Assembly: GCA_022561775.1 (NCBI GenBank)
Contig: JADFQO010000019.1
Span: 1 to 54,170, forward strand
Direction: 5' to 3'
Origin: Myxococcales bacterium
Lineage (GTDB): Bacteria > Myxococcota_A > UBA9160 > SMWR01
Length of the DNA: 54,170 nucleotides
The notes beneath the pieces were generated by a model. The model searched no databases and had not been told where the DNA came from. It worked only from the letters and a program-made list of their open reading frames with translations. Below are positions 15,638-24,009 of the stretch, one piece after another (position 1 is the stretch's first letter; each line of letters starts with the position of its first letter). The position numbers and the translations under genes were made by a program.

Positions 15638-15736
15638 TGGCGGAAGCGGACGGGAATCGAACCCGCCGAGGTCGTGTTGCCACATCCTCCTACGGATTTG
15701 AAGTCCGTGGCCCGCACCAGCGTGACAATCGCTTCC
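15638..15736 (-). tRNA. selC: tRNA-Sec (selenocysteine, anticodon TCA)
   Basis: This is a 99-base minus-strand tRNA starting GGAAGCGATTG, with a long (8-bp type) acceptor stem and an extended D stem. The anticodon stem-loop is ACGGACTTCAAATCCGT with anticodon TCA. A long variable arm follows, then the T-arm GCGGG-TTCGATT-CCCGT, discriminator G and encoded CCA. These are the defining features of bacterial SelC. The organism therefore probably decodes UGA as selenocysteine in some genes. No selA, selB or selD gene and no clear selenoprotein is visible in this window. Confidence 0.93.
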
Positions 15737-15850
15737 GGGGGAGAGTCTAGCGAAAAATCAGGGAATTCCCGCCTAGTTATCAGCAGGCTGAAGAAAGAAA
15801 GATGCCGGATTTTTGGCTTTGGGCTCGCGACTCGGCCCATCACGCATTAC

Positions 15851-17695
15851 TCAGTCGCATTCGAAATCGTGATCGCCCAGCGGGCGGCATAGATCGCCCC
15901 AGCCCTCTTCGCGCCAGTAATCGACGAGACGCAAGCTGGTAAGCAAGCGCTTGAACGCCGTGTCTTTGCGGAATTCCCTGAACCGCGGATGCGACAGCCA
16001 CATAATAGGCACGAAGACGTCCTGGCTGTTTTGAAAGTGTTTCGGGAGCAAATCCTTTGCAATCTGGGCCGCCAGATCATAGGCGCCAAGATCGGCTGCG
16101 TAGAGACCGATGACTGCGTCTACCACGTCACCTCGTTGATACGCGGCCGTGATGTCGTCGATCACGCCCGTCTTGAGCTTCGGATTCTTGAGGGCAGCGG
16201 CGCGCCGACGAGCCCAGTCCACGATGTCTTCAGAAGCCCCACTAAAGCGCAAATACGTCAGATGATCGCTTAGCATGGCGTCGTAATCGCCCGTCAACTG
16301 ACTGTGAGCAGCGAGAAACAAGTATGCATAGGCGGCGGCTACGGGGTTCGTTTCGATCGCCTGCTTGAAGACCTTCAATCCGGCTTCCACGTCACCCATC
16401 GAGTAGTGGAGAAAACCCAACTGGAACCAGGGAAAGCGGCTACCAGGGTCAAGCCTTAGCGCTTCCTCGCTCTGCCTCAAAGCCGCCTCGAAATCGCCAA
16501 CGATGAACAAATATTGGCTATACCAGTCTCGGATGGTCGGCTCATTCGGCTCCAATGTCACCGCATGTTCAAAGGCCTCGCCCGCGAGCCGCCACTCGAG
16601 CTTGTTGAGGTAGAGGCCTGCCTTGACCGAATGCGCCAGGGCCAGCGAGGCGTCAAGCGCCAAGGCCTCATCTGCAGCCTGGTCGGCCAGAGCAAATGCG
16701 TCTTTCATATCGGGGTTGAATTCGTTGTAAATGCCATACGCAACCGCGAGGTTCGCCCAGGCCCGGGCGAAGCCGGGGTCCAGACGAAGAGCCGCCTCGA
16801 GGCTCTTGATGCCGGCTGCAACTGCTTCGGCTCCCTCTCCGAGTGTTAAATAGCGGCCCCGAAGGTAGAGGTTGTAGGCTTCCACATTTTCGGTTCCGGC
16901 GTAAGCAAGCAGTTTTCCGCCTCTTAGGCCCAGCTTCGTCTTGAGCGCATCGACGATGGCGCGCGCAATCTCTTCCTGTACAGCAAAGATATCGTCGAGC
17001 GTCCGATCATAGGTCGCGGACCAAATGTGAAAGCCGCTGTCAGCTCGGATCAGTTGCGCGGTGATTCGAACCCGATTGCCAGCCTTGCGAACGCTTCCCT
17101 CCAGCACATGAGCAACGTTGAGAATTTCGGCGATCTCTCCAACGCCGAGGTCTTGGCCTTTGAAGCGGAATGAGGATGTCCGTGCAGCCACACTCAATTC
17201 CGTCACCTTCGCTAGCGCGTTCAGGAGTTCCTCAGAAATACCGTCCGAGAAATACTCATTCGCCGGATCGTCCGACATGTTCACGAAGGGAAGCACAGCG
17301 ATGGATTTGGCAGCGACAGCTCCAGCGGCGTTTGAGTCTTCTGGCTCCCGCTGAGGAGACTGCCGCTGCCATAGGACGTATCCAAGGGCTAACACCAGCG
17401 CACCGATCATGATGAAATCCAGCTTGCGACCGCGGTGGCGGGCAATGGATTGAGCGGGATCGAGGTCCTTCTCCCGCTTGATCCCATCGGGAGTCAGCTC
17501 GAACGCCCAGGCCAGGATCAACGCCAGCGGGAAGCCGAGAATCACGAGAAAGGTGAGGGCCTTCATCACCCAGTTGGGCGCCCCGAAGGTCGGCAGAACC
17601 ACAGACGCTACTTCCACCAGCAGCCAAGCCACGATCGCGTAGGCCGCCCCTACCCGGAAGACGTTGCGGCGCTTGAGTTCGGCGATGAGTGACAT
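15851..17695 (-). CDS. TolB-like / TPR membrane protein
   Basis: The product has 614 residues. The N-terminus (MSLIAELKRRNVFRVGAAYAI...) carries two or three hydrophobic segments (about 15-40, 45-68 and 93-110), a typical inner-membrane anchor. A 'FlgO/TolB N-terminal-like' domain follows: SIAVLPFVNMSDDPANEYFSDGISEELLNALAKV, then GSVRKAGNRVRITAQLIRA and WSATYDR. Residues about 270-520 are TPR repeats (ALRLDPGFARAWANLAVAYG, EEALRLDPGSRFPWFQLGFLHY). Such proteins are common beside regulators or adenylate-cyclase-like genes. They are thought to be signalling or scaffolding proteins, but no activity is established. Confidence 0.8.
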   Translation of the reverse strand: MSLIAELKRRNVFRVGAAYAIVAWLLVEVASVVLPTFGAPNWVMKALTFLVILGFPLALILAWAFELTPDGIKREKDLDPAQSIARHRGRKLDFIMIGALVLALGYVLWQRQSPQREPEDSNAAGAVAAKSIAVLPFVNMSDDPANEYFSDGISEELLNALAKVTELSVAARTSSFRFKGQDLGVGEIAEILNVAHVLEGSVRKAGNRVRITAQLIRADSGFHIWSATYDRTLDDIFAVQEEIARAIVDALKTKLGLRGGKLLAYAGTENVEAYNLYLRGRYLTLGEGAEAVAAGIKSLEAALRLDPGFARAWANLAVAYGIYNEFNPDMKDAFALADQAADEALALDASLALAHSVKAGLYLNKLEWRLAGEAFEHAVTLEPNEPTIRDWYSQYLFIVGDFEAALRQSEEALRLDPGSRFPWFQLGFLHYSMGDVEAGLKVFKQAIETNPVAAAYAYLFLAAHSQLTGDYDAMLSDHLTYLRFSGASEDIVDWARRRAAALKNPKLKTGVIDDITAAYQRGDVVDAVIGLYAADLGAYDLAAQIAKDLLPKHFQNSQDVFVPIMWLSHPRFREFRKDTAFKRLLTSLRLVDYWREEGWGDLCRPLGDHDFECD

Positions 17696-17837
17696 CTGGG
17701 CCGTCCCGGCCGATCCAGACCGTTGGGGGCGTATTCTACCCAGATCCCAGCAGGATGGCGGCAGACGTGTGTTCGGGTTTGCGTTTCGGCTCGATTTTGG
17801 ATGGCGTTGCTGCGGAGCCGAGGTACTCTCCCCCGCG

Positions 17838-18719
17838 GTGGGGACCTACACGCTCGGCGATGTCGCGCGGATCACGGGGGTTTCTCGCGCGCGGCTGAGG
17901 TACTGGGAGCGCACTGCGCTGCTGGAGCCCAGCGTCGCCCGCGATTCCGCAAATTCGCGTCGCCAAGGTAGTCAGTTCGAGTTCCGCGACCTCGTCACCG
18001 TTCGCTCGGTGCTGTCGCTGCTTGACCGTGGCGTCTCGCTGCGCCGAATCCGCCGCAGCGTCGACGCGCTTCGCAAGCGAATGCCCGACTTCGATCGGCC
18101 GCTGAGTTCGTTGCGGCCCTGGCTGGACGGATCGCGGCGCGTCGTGGTTCGGCACGACGGCGTTCTGGTCGAGCCCGACGGTCAGCTCGTGTTGGAGTTC
18201 GGTCCGACCCGGACGGATTCTCCCGTTGCGCTGTGTGCAGCCGCAGCGAACCCTTCGCGCAGGGATTCGGCCGAGGAGTGGTTCGAGCAGGGGTGCAAGC
18301 TCGACTCGAATCGCAACACCTACGCGGAAGCCATCGAGGCCTACAAACGGGCGATCGAATGCGATCCGGATTGTGCCGATGCGCACTGCAACCTCGGATC
18401 GGTCTATTTCAATCAGGATCGACTGGCCAGTTCGCGGGTCTGTTTCGAGCGCGCGCTCGCGATCGACTCCCACCACGTCGAATCCAATCTGAACCTTGCG
18501 ACGCTGCTAGAAGAAGAAGGCCGCTACCAGATGGCGCTGAGGCACTACAAGGTCGCGTTGGAAGCGGACCCGATGTTCGCGGACGCCCACGTCAGTCTGG
18601 CCCTGGTATACGAGAGGATCGGCCTGCGCCGAAAGGCGCGCGGTCACTGGAGGCGCTACCTCCAATTGGAGCCCTCGGGAACCTGGGTCGAGATCGCTTG
18701 CCAGCGACTTCAGGAGTAG
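17838..18719 (+). CDS. MerR-type HTH regulator fused to TPR repeats
   Basis: The best start is the GTG at 17838 (VGTYTLGDVARITGVSRARLRYWER); the frame extends upstream, but that part looks non-coding. Residues 1-75 form a MerR winged HTH. A linker domain (LSSLRPWLDGSRRVVVRHDGVLVEPDGQL) follows, then three or four TPR units (YAEAIEAYKRAIECDPDCADAHCNLGSVYFNQDRLASSRVCFERAL and further). The usual MerR coiled-coil and effector domain is replaced by TPRs, so it probably senses or binds a protein partner. It is divergent from the TolB/TPR gene and may regulate it. Convergent with the M48 gene, 18 bases away. Confidence 0.75.
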   Translation: MGTYTLGDVARITGVSRARLRYWERTALLEPSVARDSANSRRQGSQFEFRDLVTVRSVLSLLDRGVSLRRIRRSVDALRKRMPDFDRPLSSLRPWLDGSRRVVVRHDGVLVEPDGQLVLEFGPTRTDSPVALCAAAANPSRRDSAEEWFEQGCKLDSNRNTYAEAIEAYKRAIECDPDCADAHCNLGSVYFNQDRLASSRVCFERALAIDSHHVESNLNLATLLEEEGRYQMALRHYKVALEADPMFADAHVSLALVYERIGLRRKARGHWRRYLQLEPSGTWVEIACQRLQE

Positions 18720-18737
18720 GCGCCGCCCGATCGATCG

Positions 18738-20357
18738 TCAGAGCGGCTGGAGGGCGCGGCTTGGCTGCGGGCGGATCACGACCGCCTGCCGGTCGATCAC
18801 GTCGTCATTCAGCACGAGTTCCAGCGTCCAACGCCCCGCGACAGCCACTCTCTCGTCGTCAAAATGCAGCACCGAGCCGATCAGGTCGGCGCCGTGTCTT
18901 TTGGCAGACTTTTCCTGGGAGATTTCTCCCGACGGCTCGATCCAGCGCACCTCGAACCGACCGGCGTATTGCCGGAATCTAGATCCGAGCCGGGCCCACC
19001 AGACGATCTGGGGGACCGACATCGAGAACTCCGCCTCGGCCGGCTCCGCAGAGACGGTGATCGCATCAGAGAGCGAACCGTCCGCAAAACCGGATGCTTC
19101 GATGGGCGTGAAGGTGAGTTTGAAGATCTCCCATTCGGATCGCGTTCTCAGTTTGCTGGCCTCGCTGGTGCGCAGGGCGGCCTGCTCGAACGCGTAGACG
19201 GCGCGGTGCGGTTGGCCGGCCTCTTTGAACGCCAAGCCGAGTTTGAAGAAGACCAGCGCGCGTGACGCGTCCAGCTGGATCGCGCGCAGGTAGCTGGCCG
19301 CCGCTTCATCGTATCGCCCGCTTTCGTAGAGAAGCGCTCCGATCTGGTACGGAATCCGGGGATCCGCCTGTTCGAGTCCGTCGATCCGACCCAGCAAGAG
19401 CAGCGCACCGTCCCGATCGCCGCGCTCTGCGATTTCTTCCGCCTGCCGCATCACCGCTTCGATTCGCGGGTCGCTCGATTGTGCGACGCCCTGGCTGAGG
19501 CTGGCTCGTCCGGTTTTCAGCAAGAGCGCCAAGCGCGCTTGCACCAGCGGCAGCGCGGCGGTGAGTTCCGGATCCGGTACCCGCTTGGGGTGCAGGGTTT
19601 CGGCGGCGGCCTCGATCGCGTGAATCCGGTCCTCGGGGAAGGGGTGCGTGGCGAGATAGGGGGGCAGGATGTCGGGAAAGCCGTCCGTGGTTCGGATGAT
19701 CTTGTCGAGGAAGTGCGTCAGCGCGACCGAGTCGTAACCGGCGCGCGTCACCCAGATTGCGCCCAGCTGATCGGCTTCCGCTTCGTACTCCCGCGTGAAT
19801 CCGATCTTGAGCGAAATGTTCACGCCCTCGCCGACGGCCGCAAGCCCCGGTTCGTTGGCCGCGACGGCCGCGCCCATGCCGATCACGCGCGCGGCCAGAC
19901 CCGGGAGCGCGGTCTTCGCCTCGCGCCTCGAGAAGTGCCGCGCTTGCACGTGGGCGATTTCGTGACCGAGCACGCCCGCGAGTTCGTCGACGCTGCCGAC
20001 TCGCATGAGTGTTTCGCTGTGGATGTAGATGTAGCCACCGGGAAGCGCAAAGGCGTTCAGGTTGCGCGCCTTGATGACCCGAAACCGATAGATGAAGGGT
20101 TGGGGCTCGATCTGGCTCGCGAGTTCCTGCCCGAGCTCGTTGAGATAGCCCGAGACGATCGGATCGTAGATGATCTCGACCTGTTTCTGGATCTCGCGAT
20201 CGGCATCCATGCCGAGCTGTCGCAGGTCGTCGTCGCTGAAATTCGGAACCACCAGATCGATCGGCGTGAAACCGCTGCCGTCACCGTGGCTGCAGCCGGC
20301 GGCGAGCGCCAGGGTTGCGAAGGCGGCGATGCTCCAGCGGGTTGCCGTTTCAATCAC
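18738..20357 (-). CDS. M48 zinc metalloprotease lipoprotein with TPRs (BepA-like)
   Basis: The start is chosen at the GTG at 20357. It leads straight into a lipoprotein signal (TRWSIAAFATLALAAGC, lipid Cys22) and avoids overlap with gcvH; a TTG start at 20390 is the alternative. The peptidase domain has HEIAH (132-136) within LGHEIAHVQARHFSRREA and the third ligand in FTREYEAEADQLG. The HPFPEDRI motif is typical of BepA/YfgC. The second half carries TPR repeats (IPYQIGALLYESGRYDEAAASYLRAI). It is likely periplasmic, anchored to a membrane, and acts in quality control of outer-membrane proteins. The C-terminal 130 residues are a beta-rich extension of unknown role. Confidence 0.82.
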   Translation of the reverse strand: MIETATRWSIAAFATLALAAGCSHGDGSGFTPIDLVVPNFSDDDLRQLGMDADREIQKQVEIIYDPIVSGYLNELGQELASQIEPQPFIYRFRVIKARNLNAFALPGGYIYIHSETLMRVGSVDELAGVLGHEIAHVQARHFSRREAKTALPGLAARVIGMGAAVAANEPGLAAVGEGVNISLKIGFTREYEAEADQLGAIWVTRAGYDSVALTHFLDKIIRTTDGFPDILPPYLATHPFPEDRIHAIEAAAETLHPKRVPDPELTAALPLVQARLALLLKTGRASLSQGVAQSSDPRIEAVMRQAEEIAERGDRDGALLLLGRIDGLEQADPRIPYQIGALLYESGRYDEAAASYLRAIQLDASRALVFFKLGLAFKEAGQPHRAVYAFEQAALRTSEASKLRTRSEWEIFKLTFTPIEASGFADGSLSDAITVSAEPAEAEFSMSVPQIVWWARLGSRFRQYAGRFEVRWIEPSGEISQEKSAKRHGADLIGSVLHFDDERVAVAGRWTLELVLNDDVIDRQAVVIRPQPSRALQPL

Positions 20358-20367
20358 GGGAATTGGA

Positions 20368-20763
20368 TCAATCGCTTCGCTCGCCGACAATCTTGCGGTA
20401 GCTGTCCGCGTCGAGGAGCGAGTCGAGCGCCTCCCTATTGGACGGTTTGATCTTGATGATCCAGCCGCCCCCGTAGCACTCTTTGTTGATGATTTCCGGC
20501 TGATCGATGAGGTCTTCGTTGATCGCGACCACCTCGCCGGCTATTGGAGCGTTGAGGTCCGACACGGCTTTGACAGATTCGATCACGCCGAATGCCGCGC
20601 CCTCGGCGAGCTGATTGCCCACGCTCGGGAGTTCGACGTATACGATGTCGCCGAGCCGTTGCTGAGCGAAGTCGGTCACGCCCACCGTGACGGTATCGTC
20701 CCCGCAAAGAACCCACTCATCGTCACTCGTGTAACGCAGTTCGTGGGGAATTTCGCAATCCAC
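20368..20763 (-). CDS. gcvH: Glycine cleavage system H protein
   Basis: The product has 131 residues. The lipoyl domain has the lipoylation site Lys65 in ESVKAVSD and the GDIVYVELP and GEVVAIN turns. H protein carries the aminomethyl group between GcvP, GcvT and the lipoamide dehydrogenase. It lies 29 bases after gcvT. gcvP is not in this window, so it must be elsewhere. Confidence 0.95.
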   Translation of the reverse strand: MDCEIPHELRYTSDDEWVLCGDDTVTVGVTDFAQQRLGDIVYVELPSVGNQLAEGAAFGVIESVKAVSDLNAPIAGEVVAINEDLIDQPEIINKECYGGGWIIKIKPSNREALDSLLDADSYRKIVGERSD

Positions 20764-20792
20764 GCGGTCCTCCAGCTGCTGTCCAGGCTCGA

Positions 20793-21875
20793 CTAGACGA
20801 AGGGTGTATCGACCACACGGGCTCGCAACGCCCGATCTCGCACGATCACCTGAATCCCGCTACCCGGTTCGGCCACCTCGGGTGGAACGTACGCCAGACC
20901 GATGGACTTGCCGAGGGTTGGGGAGGGTCCACCCGAGGTGACCCTACCGATGGTTTTTCCAGCGAGTGCCACCGCGCAGCCGGCTCGCGCGACGCCGCGC
21001 TCTTCGAGCGTGAAGCCGACCAGCCGGCTCTCGAGCCCCGCGTCTCGATCGCGGGCGATCGCGTCCGCGCCGACGAATCCGCCCACCTCGAGATCCAGAA
21101 AACGCTCGAGACCGGCCGCCAGCGGCGAGGTGTCGTCGTCGAGTTCGTGGCCGTAGAGGGGAAGCGCAGCCTCGAGTCGAAGCGTGTCGCGGGCGCCCAG
21201 GCCCGCGGGCCGGAGGCCAAGCGGTGTCCCCTCGCCGAGCAGGGCCTCGAACACCTGCGCTAGGTCGCCGCCGCTGAGGTAGATCTCGAAGCCGTCGGCC
21301 CCGGTGTAGCCCGTCCGCGAGACGAAGGCCGCGCAACCCGCGACCTCCATCCGCGCGAACCGGAAGCGGCGCAGCGCAGCCGCGTTGGGCGAGCCCACCC
21401 TGGAGAGTATGGCTTCGCTCGCTGGCCCCTGCAGGGCGAGCAGGCCGGTCTCATCGCTCGCGTTGCGCACAGCGACGGATGACTCGACGTGATCGAGGAT
21501 CCAACGGTGATCCTTTTCGATGTTCGAGGCGTTCACGCACCAGAAAACCGACTGCTCGGCGACCCGATAGCAGGTGATGTCGTCGACGACTCCACCGTTC
21601 TCGTTGCACAACAGCCCGTACAGAACCCGCCCCGGTTCACGCCCGGCCAGACTGCGGCTGAAGAGTGCATCGGCGGCGGCAATGGCATCGGATCCCTCGA
21701 ACTCGATCTGGCCCATGTGGGAGACGTCGAAGAGTCCCGCGGCTTCACGGACCGCGCAGTGTTCTTCGCGGATGGAGGTGTATTGGACCGGCAGTTCGTA
21801 GCCACCGAATTCGACCATGCGCGCCCCAAGGCGCTGTTGGGTGTCGTAGAGCGGGGTTCTCTTCGGCGCTGTCAT
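20793..21875 (-). CDS. gcvT: Glycine cleavage system T protein (aminomethyltransferase)
   Basis: The product has 360 residues, starting at the ATG at 21875 (MTAPKRTPLYDTQQRLGARMVEFGG), which overlaps the folD stop by 4 bases; the longer frame to 22163 is folD shadow. Hallmarks are GGYELPVQY, GLFDVSHMGQIE, the folate-binding Asp region (NENGGVVDDITCYR) and RTGYTGADGFEIY. It transfers the methylene group from H protein-bound aminomethyl to tetrahydrofolate. Coupling with folD, which processes the 5,10-methylene-THF, is metabolically sensible. Confidence 0.95.
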   Translation of the reverse strand: MTAPKRTPLYDTQQRLGARMVEFGGYELPVQYTSIREEHCAVREAAGLFDVSHMGQIEFEGSDAIAAADALFSRSLAGREPGRVLYGLLCNENGGVVDDITCYRVAEQSVFWCVNASNIEKDHRWILDHVESSVAVRNASDETGLLALQGPASEAILSRVGSPNAAALRRFRFARMEVAGCAAFVSRTGYTGADGFEIYLSGGDLAQVFEALLGEGTPLGLRPAGLGARDTLRLEAALPLYGHELDDDTSPLAAGLERFLDLEVGGFVGADAIARDRDAGLESRLVGFTLEERGVARAGCAVALAGKTIGRVTSGGPSPTLGKSIGLAYVPPEVAEPGSGIQVIVRDRALRARVVDTPFV

Positions 21876-22741
21876 TCGCCCGTGCGGGCTCGGTAGGCGG
21901 TCAGGGTATTGCGCAAAAGCATGGTGATCGTCATCGGCCCGACTCCGCGGCGATGGGGGGTGACGATGCTCGCGATGCCCATCGCTCCATCGGTATCGAC
22001 GTCGCCGACCAATGTGCCGTCGATATTGCTCACGCCCACGTCGATCACCGCGGCACCCGCTTTGATCCAATCCGCCTTGACGAGGCGGGGAACACCGACG
22101 GCCGCCACAAGAATGTCGGCCTGCTGGCAGACCTCCCGGAGATTGCGGGTTTTCGAGTGGCACATCGTCACGGTCGCGTTGCGGCGCTGAAGCATCAGTG
22201 AGACCGGTTTGCCCACGATGTTGCTGCGCCCGATCACCACCGCGTTGGCAGCTTCGATCTCGATTTCATAGTGGTCGAGGATCTCGATGATGCCCAGCGG
22301 GGTACAGGCGGCGAGCGTCGGTGTGCCGAGCAGGAGCTTCCCGGCCGTGGTCGGGTGCAGAGCGTCGACGTCTTTTGCGGGATCAATCGCAGCGGCGATC
22401 TCGTTGGCGGAGATTCCCTCGGGCAGCGGCAGCTGCACGAGAATCCCGTCGACCGCGTCGTTGAGATTCAGCTCCTCGACCACCAGGAGCACATCCTGCT
22501 CGGAGGCCGACGCGGGCAGGCGGCGTTCGATCGCATCCATGCCGATCCGACTGCAGGCGCGCTGCTTGCCCATGATGTAGGAAGCGCTCGCAGGGTCGTC
22601 GCCGGCCAAAACCACGGCAAGGCACGGCACCCGCTTGCCCGCTGCGGCGTATCGACCCACCTCTTCGGCGAGCTGCTTGCGGATGCCCTGCGCGAGCGCG
22701 AGTCCGTCTACTACGATCGTCTGCCGAGTCCGATCCGCCAT
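21872..22741 (-). CDS. folD: Methylenetetrahydrofolate dehydrogenase / cyclohydrolase
   Basis: The product has 289 residues. The start ATG at 22741 has GGAGG 10 bases upstream; the 16-residue extension to 22789 is rejected. Catalytic Lys is in SASYIMGKQRAC, followed by DGILVQLPLP, VVIGRSNIVGKP and PHRRGVGPMTITMLLRNT. It converts 5,10-methylene-THF to 10-formyl-THF with NADP. It forms a one-carbon cluster with gcvT and gcvH. Confidence 0.95.
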   Translation of the reverse strand: MADRTRQTIVVDGLALAQGIRKQLAEEVGRYAAAGKRVPCLAVVLAGDDPASASYIMGKQRACSRIGMDAIERRLPASASEQDVLLVVEELNLNDAVDGILVQLPLPEGISANEIAAAIDPAKDVDALHPTTAGKLLLGTPTLAACTPLGIIEILDHYEIEIEAANAVVIGRSNIVGKPVSLMLQRRNATVTMCHSKTRNLREVCQQADILVAAVGVPRLVKADWIKAGAAVIDVGVSNIDGTLVGDVDTDGAMGIASIVTPHRRGVGPMTITMLLRNTLTAYRARTGE

Positions 22742-22826
22742 CGGCGTGCTGCCTCCGCGAAAAAAAGGGGCGCCAGTATAACAACCCATCGAGCGCGAGT
22801 GAGTGGTCGACGAAAGGTGCGGAGGC

Positions 22827-23162
22827 TCAGGCCACCGCCTTGCTGCCTTTGCCCTTGCTTTTCGCGGCCGCCTTGTCTTTTCCCTTGGAGGTGTCCGTGC
22901 TCTTCAAATCCTTCTTGGATTCCGATTTCGAATCCGCCGAGCCGTTCTCGGCCTTGCCGGCTTTGTCGTCTTTTGCACCGCTCGACGAATAGAGGTCCGA
23001 ATACCAACCGCCGCCCTTGAGGACGAAGGAGGTCCTCGAGATCAATCGTTTGATCTTCCTCGATTTGCAGCGAGGGCAGCTCTTGATCGGATCGTCCGTG
23101 ATCCGCTGCTCCGCCTCGAATTCGCTCTCACATTTTTCACAGGCGTACTCGTAGATCGGCAT
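22827..23162 (-). CDS. FmdB-type zinc-ribbon protein
   Basis: The product has 111 residues. The N-terminal zinc ribbon (MPIYEYACEKCESEFE...CPRCKSRKIKRLIS) has two CxxC pairs typical of the FmdB/CxxC regulatory family. A GGGWYSDLY block follows, then a Lys/Ser/Asp-rich disordered tail of about 50 residues. These small proteins are widespread and their role is unclear. The gene was named for a regulator of formamidase/amidase genes. Confidence 0.82.
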   Translation of the reverse strand: MPIYEYACEKCESEFEAEQRITDDPIKSCPRCKSRKIKRLISRTSFVLKGGGWYSDLYSSSGAKDDKAGKAENGSADSKSESKKDLKSTDTSKGKDKAAAKSKGKGSKAVA

Positions 23163-23391
23163 TTTGCATCTCTTGGCACTGCTCGGTCTCGAAAGGCCGC
23201 GCAGCGCGGGTCCAATGTTCCGCTTCGCGGGGGGTGGTCAATCGGGGCTTATCGGCCCGGGCAGAGGAGGCTAATCGGCGCGGGCACCGCTCGCCAACCC
23301 CCAAAGTCGCTTCGCGAGCGGGGCGACAGGTGGATCGAGAAAGCGACGCCGGATTCGGTGTGCGCGAGTTCGAAGCCGGCGCGCTCCTGGT

Positions 23392-23919
23392 TCACGCGCC
23401 GGGGCCGGTCGAGTCAGCTTTGCCGCTCACGACATAGGCGACGCTGCTACCGAGCGAGGGCTCATCGGGCGGGTCTGTGGCGAGCGTATCCAGCAGCCCG
23501 AGGTGGGTGTCGATGGTCGCGCGGAGCGATACCGCGAGCCGCGTGCGGAGCTGTTTCATCTCGCGGAGATCGCCCGCCAGCCTCGTGGCGCGGCGGTGTG
23601 CGGCGTCGAGGACCTTTTCGGCCTTGACCTCCGCTTCTCCGATCAGGGTCTCGGCCTCCTTTACCGCGGTCCGCTTCAGGTCCTCGCTGAGCTTTTGAGC
23701 GGTGATCAGGGTCTCTTGCAAAATCGCCTCGTTGGCCGACAACCCTTCAACCTGGGCCTCAAGTCGAATCACCCGCTCTCGAAGCGCCTGGTCTTCTCGG
23801 AGCAGTCCTTCGTAGTCATCGGAGACCATGTTCAGGAAGGCGTCGACTTCGTCGCGCGCGTAGCCCGTGATCGTGCGCGGAAAGACGTGGTTTTGTATGT
23901 CGAGCGGTGTGATTCGCAA
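23392..23919 (-). CDS. DivIVA-like coiled-coil protein
   Basis: The start is the TTG at 23919 (LRITPLDIQNHVFPRTITGYARDEVDAFL). It is chosen because GGAGG lies 5 bases upstream and the family begins at this motif; an upstream TTG at 23931 adds four residues. The N-terminal DivIVA membrane-binding segment has the R..hD hallmarks (GY..DEVDAFL). It is followed by about 100 residues of coiled coil (RERVIRLEAQVEGLSANEAILQ...). DivIVA proteins mark cell poles or septa. They are less usual outside Gram-positive bacteria but are known in deltaproteobacterial lineages. Confidence 0.8.
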   Translation of the reverse strand: MRITPLDIQNHVFPRTITGYARDEVDAFLNMVSDDYEGLLREDQALRERVIRLEAQVEGLSANEAILQETLITAQKLSEDLKRTAVKEAETLIGEAEVKAEKVLDAAHRRATRLAGDLREMKQLRTRLAVSLRATIDTHLGLLDTLATDPPDEPSLGSSVAYVVSGKADSTGPGA

Positions 23920-24009
23920 GCCGGCCTCCAATCCCGCCTTCGTGCTGCGGCAGGGGATCGACCGAACTGCCTGGAATCTTTAGTGCCCTGCGAACTCGAC
24001 GGACAGTGC

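Noticed and set aside
15571..15843. Small ORFs overlapping the tRNA-Sec region
   Set aside because: They read through a complete, well-folded selC gene.
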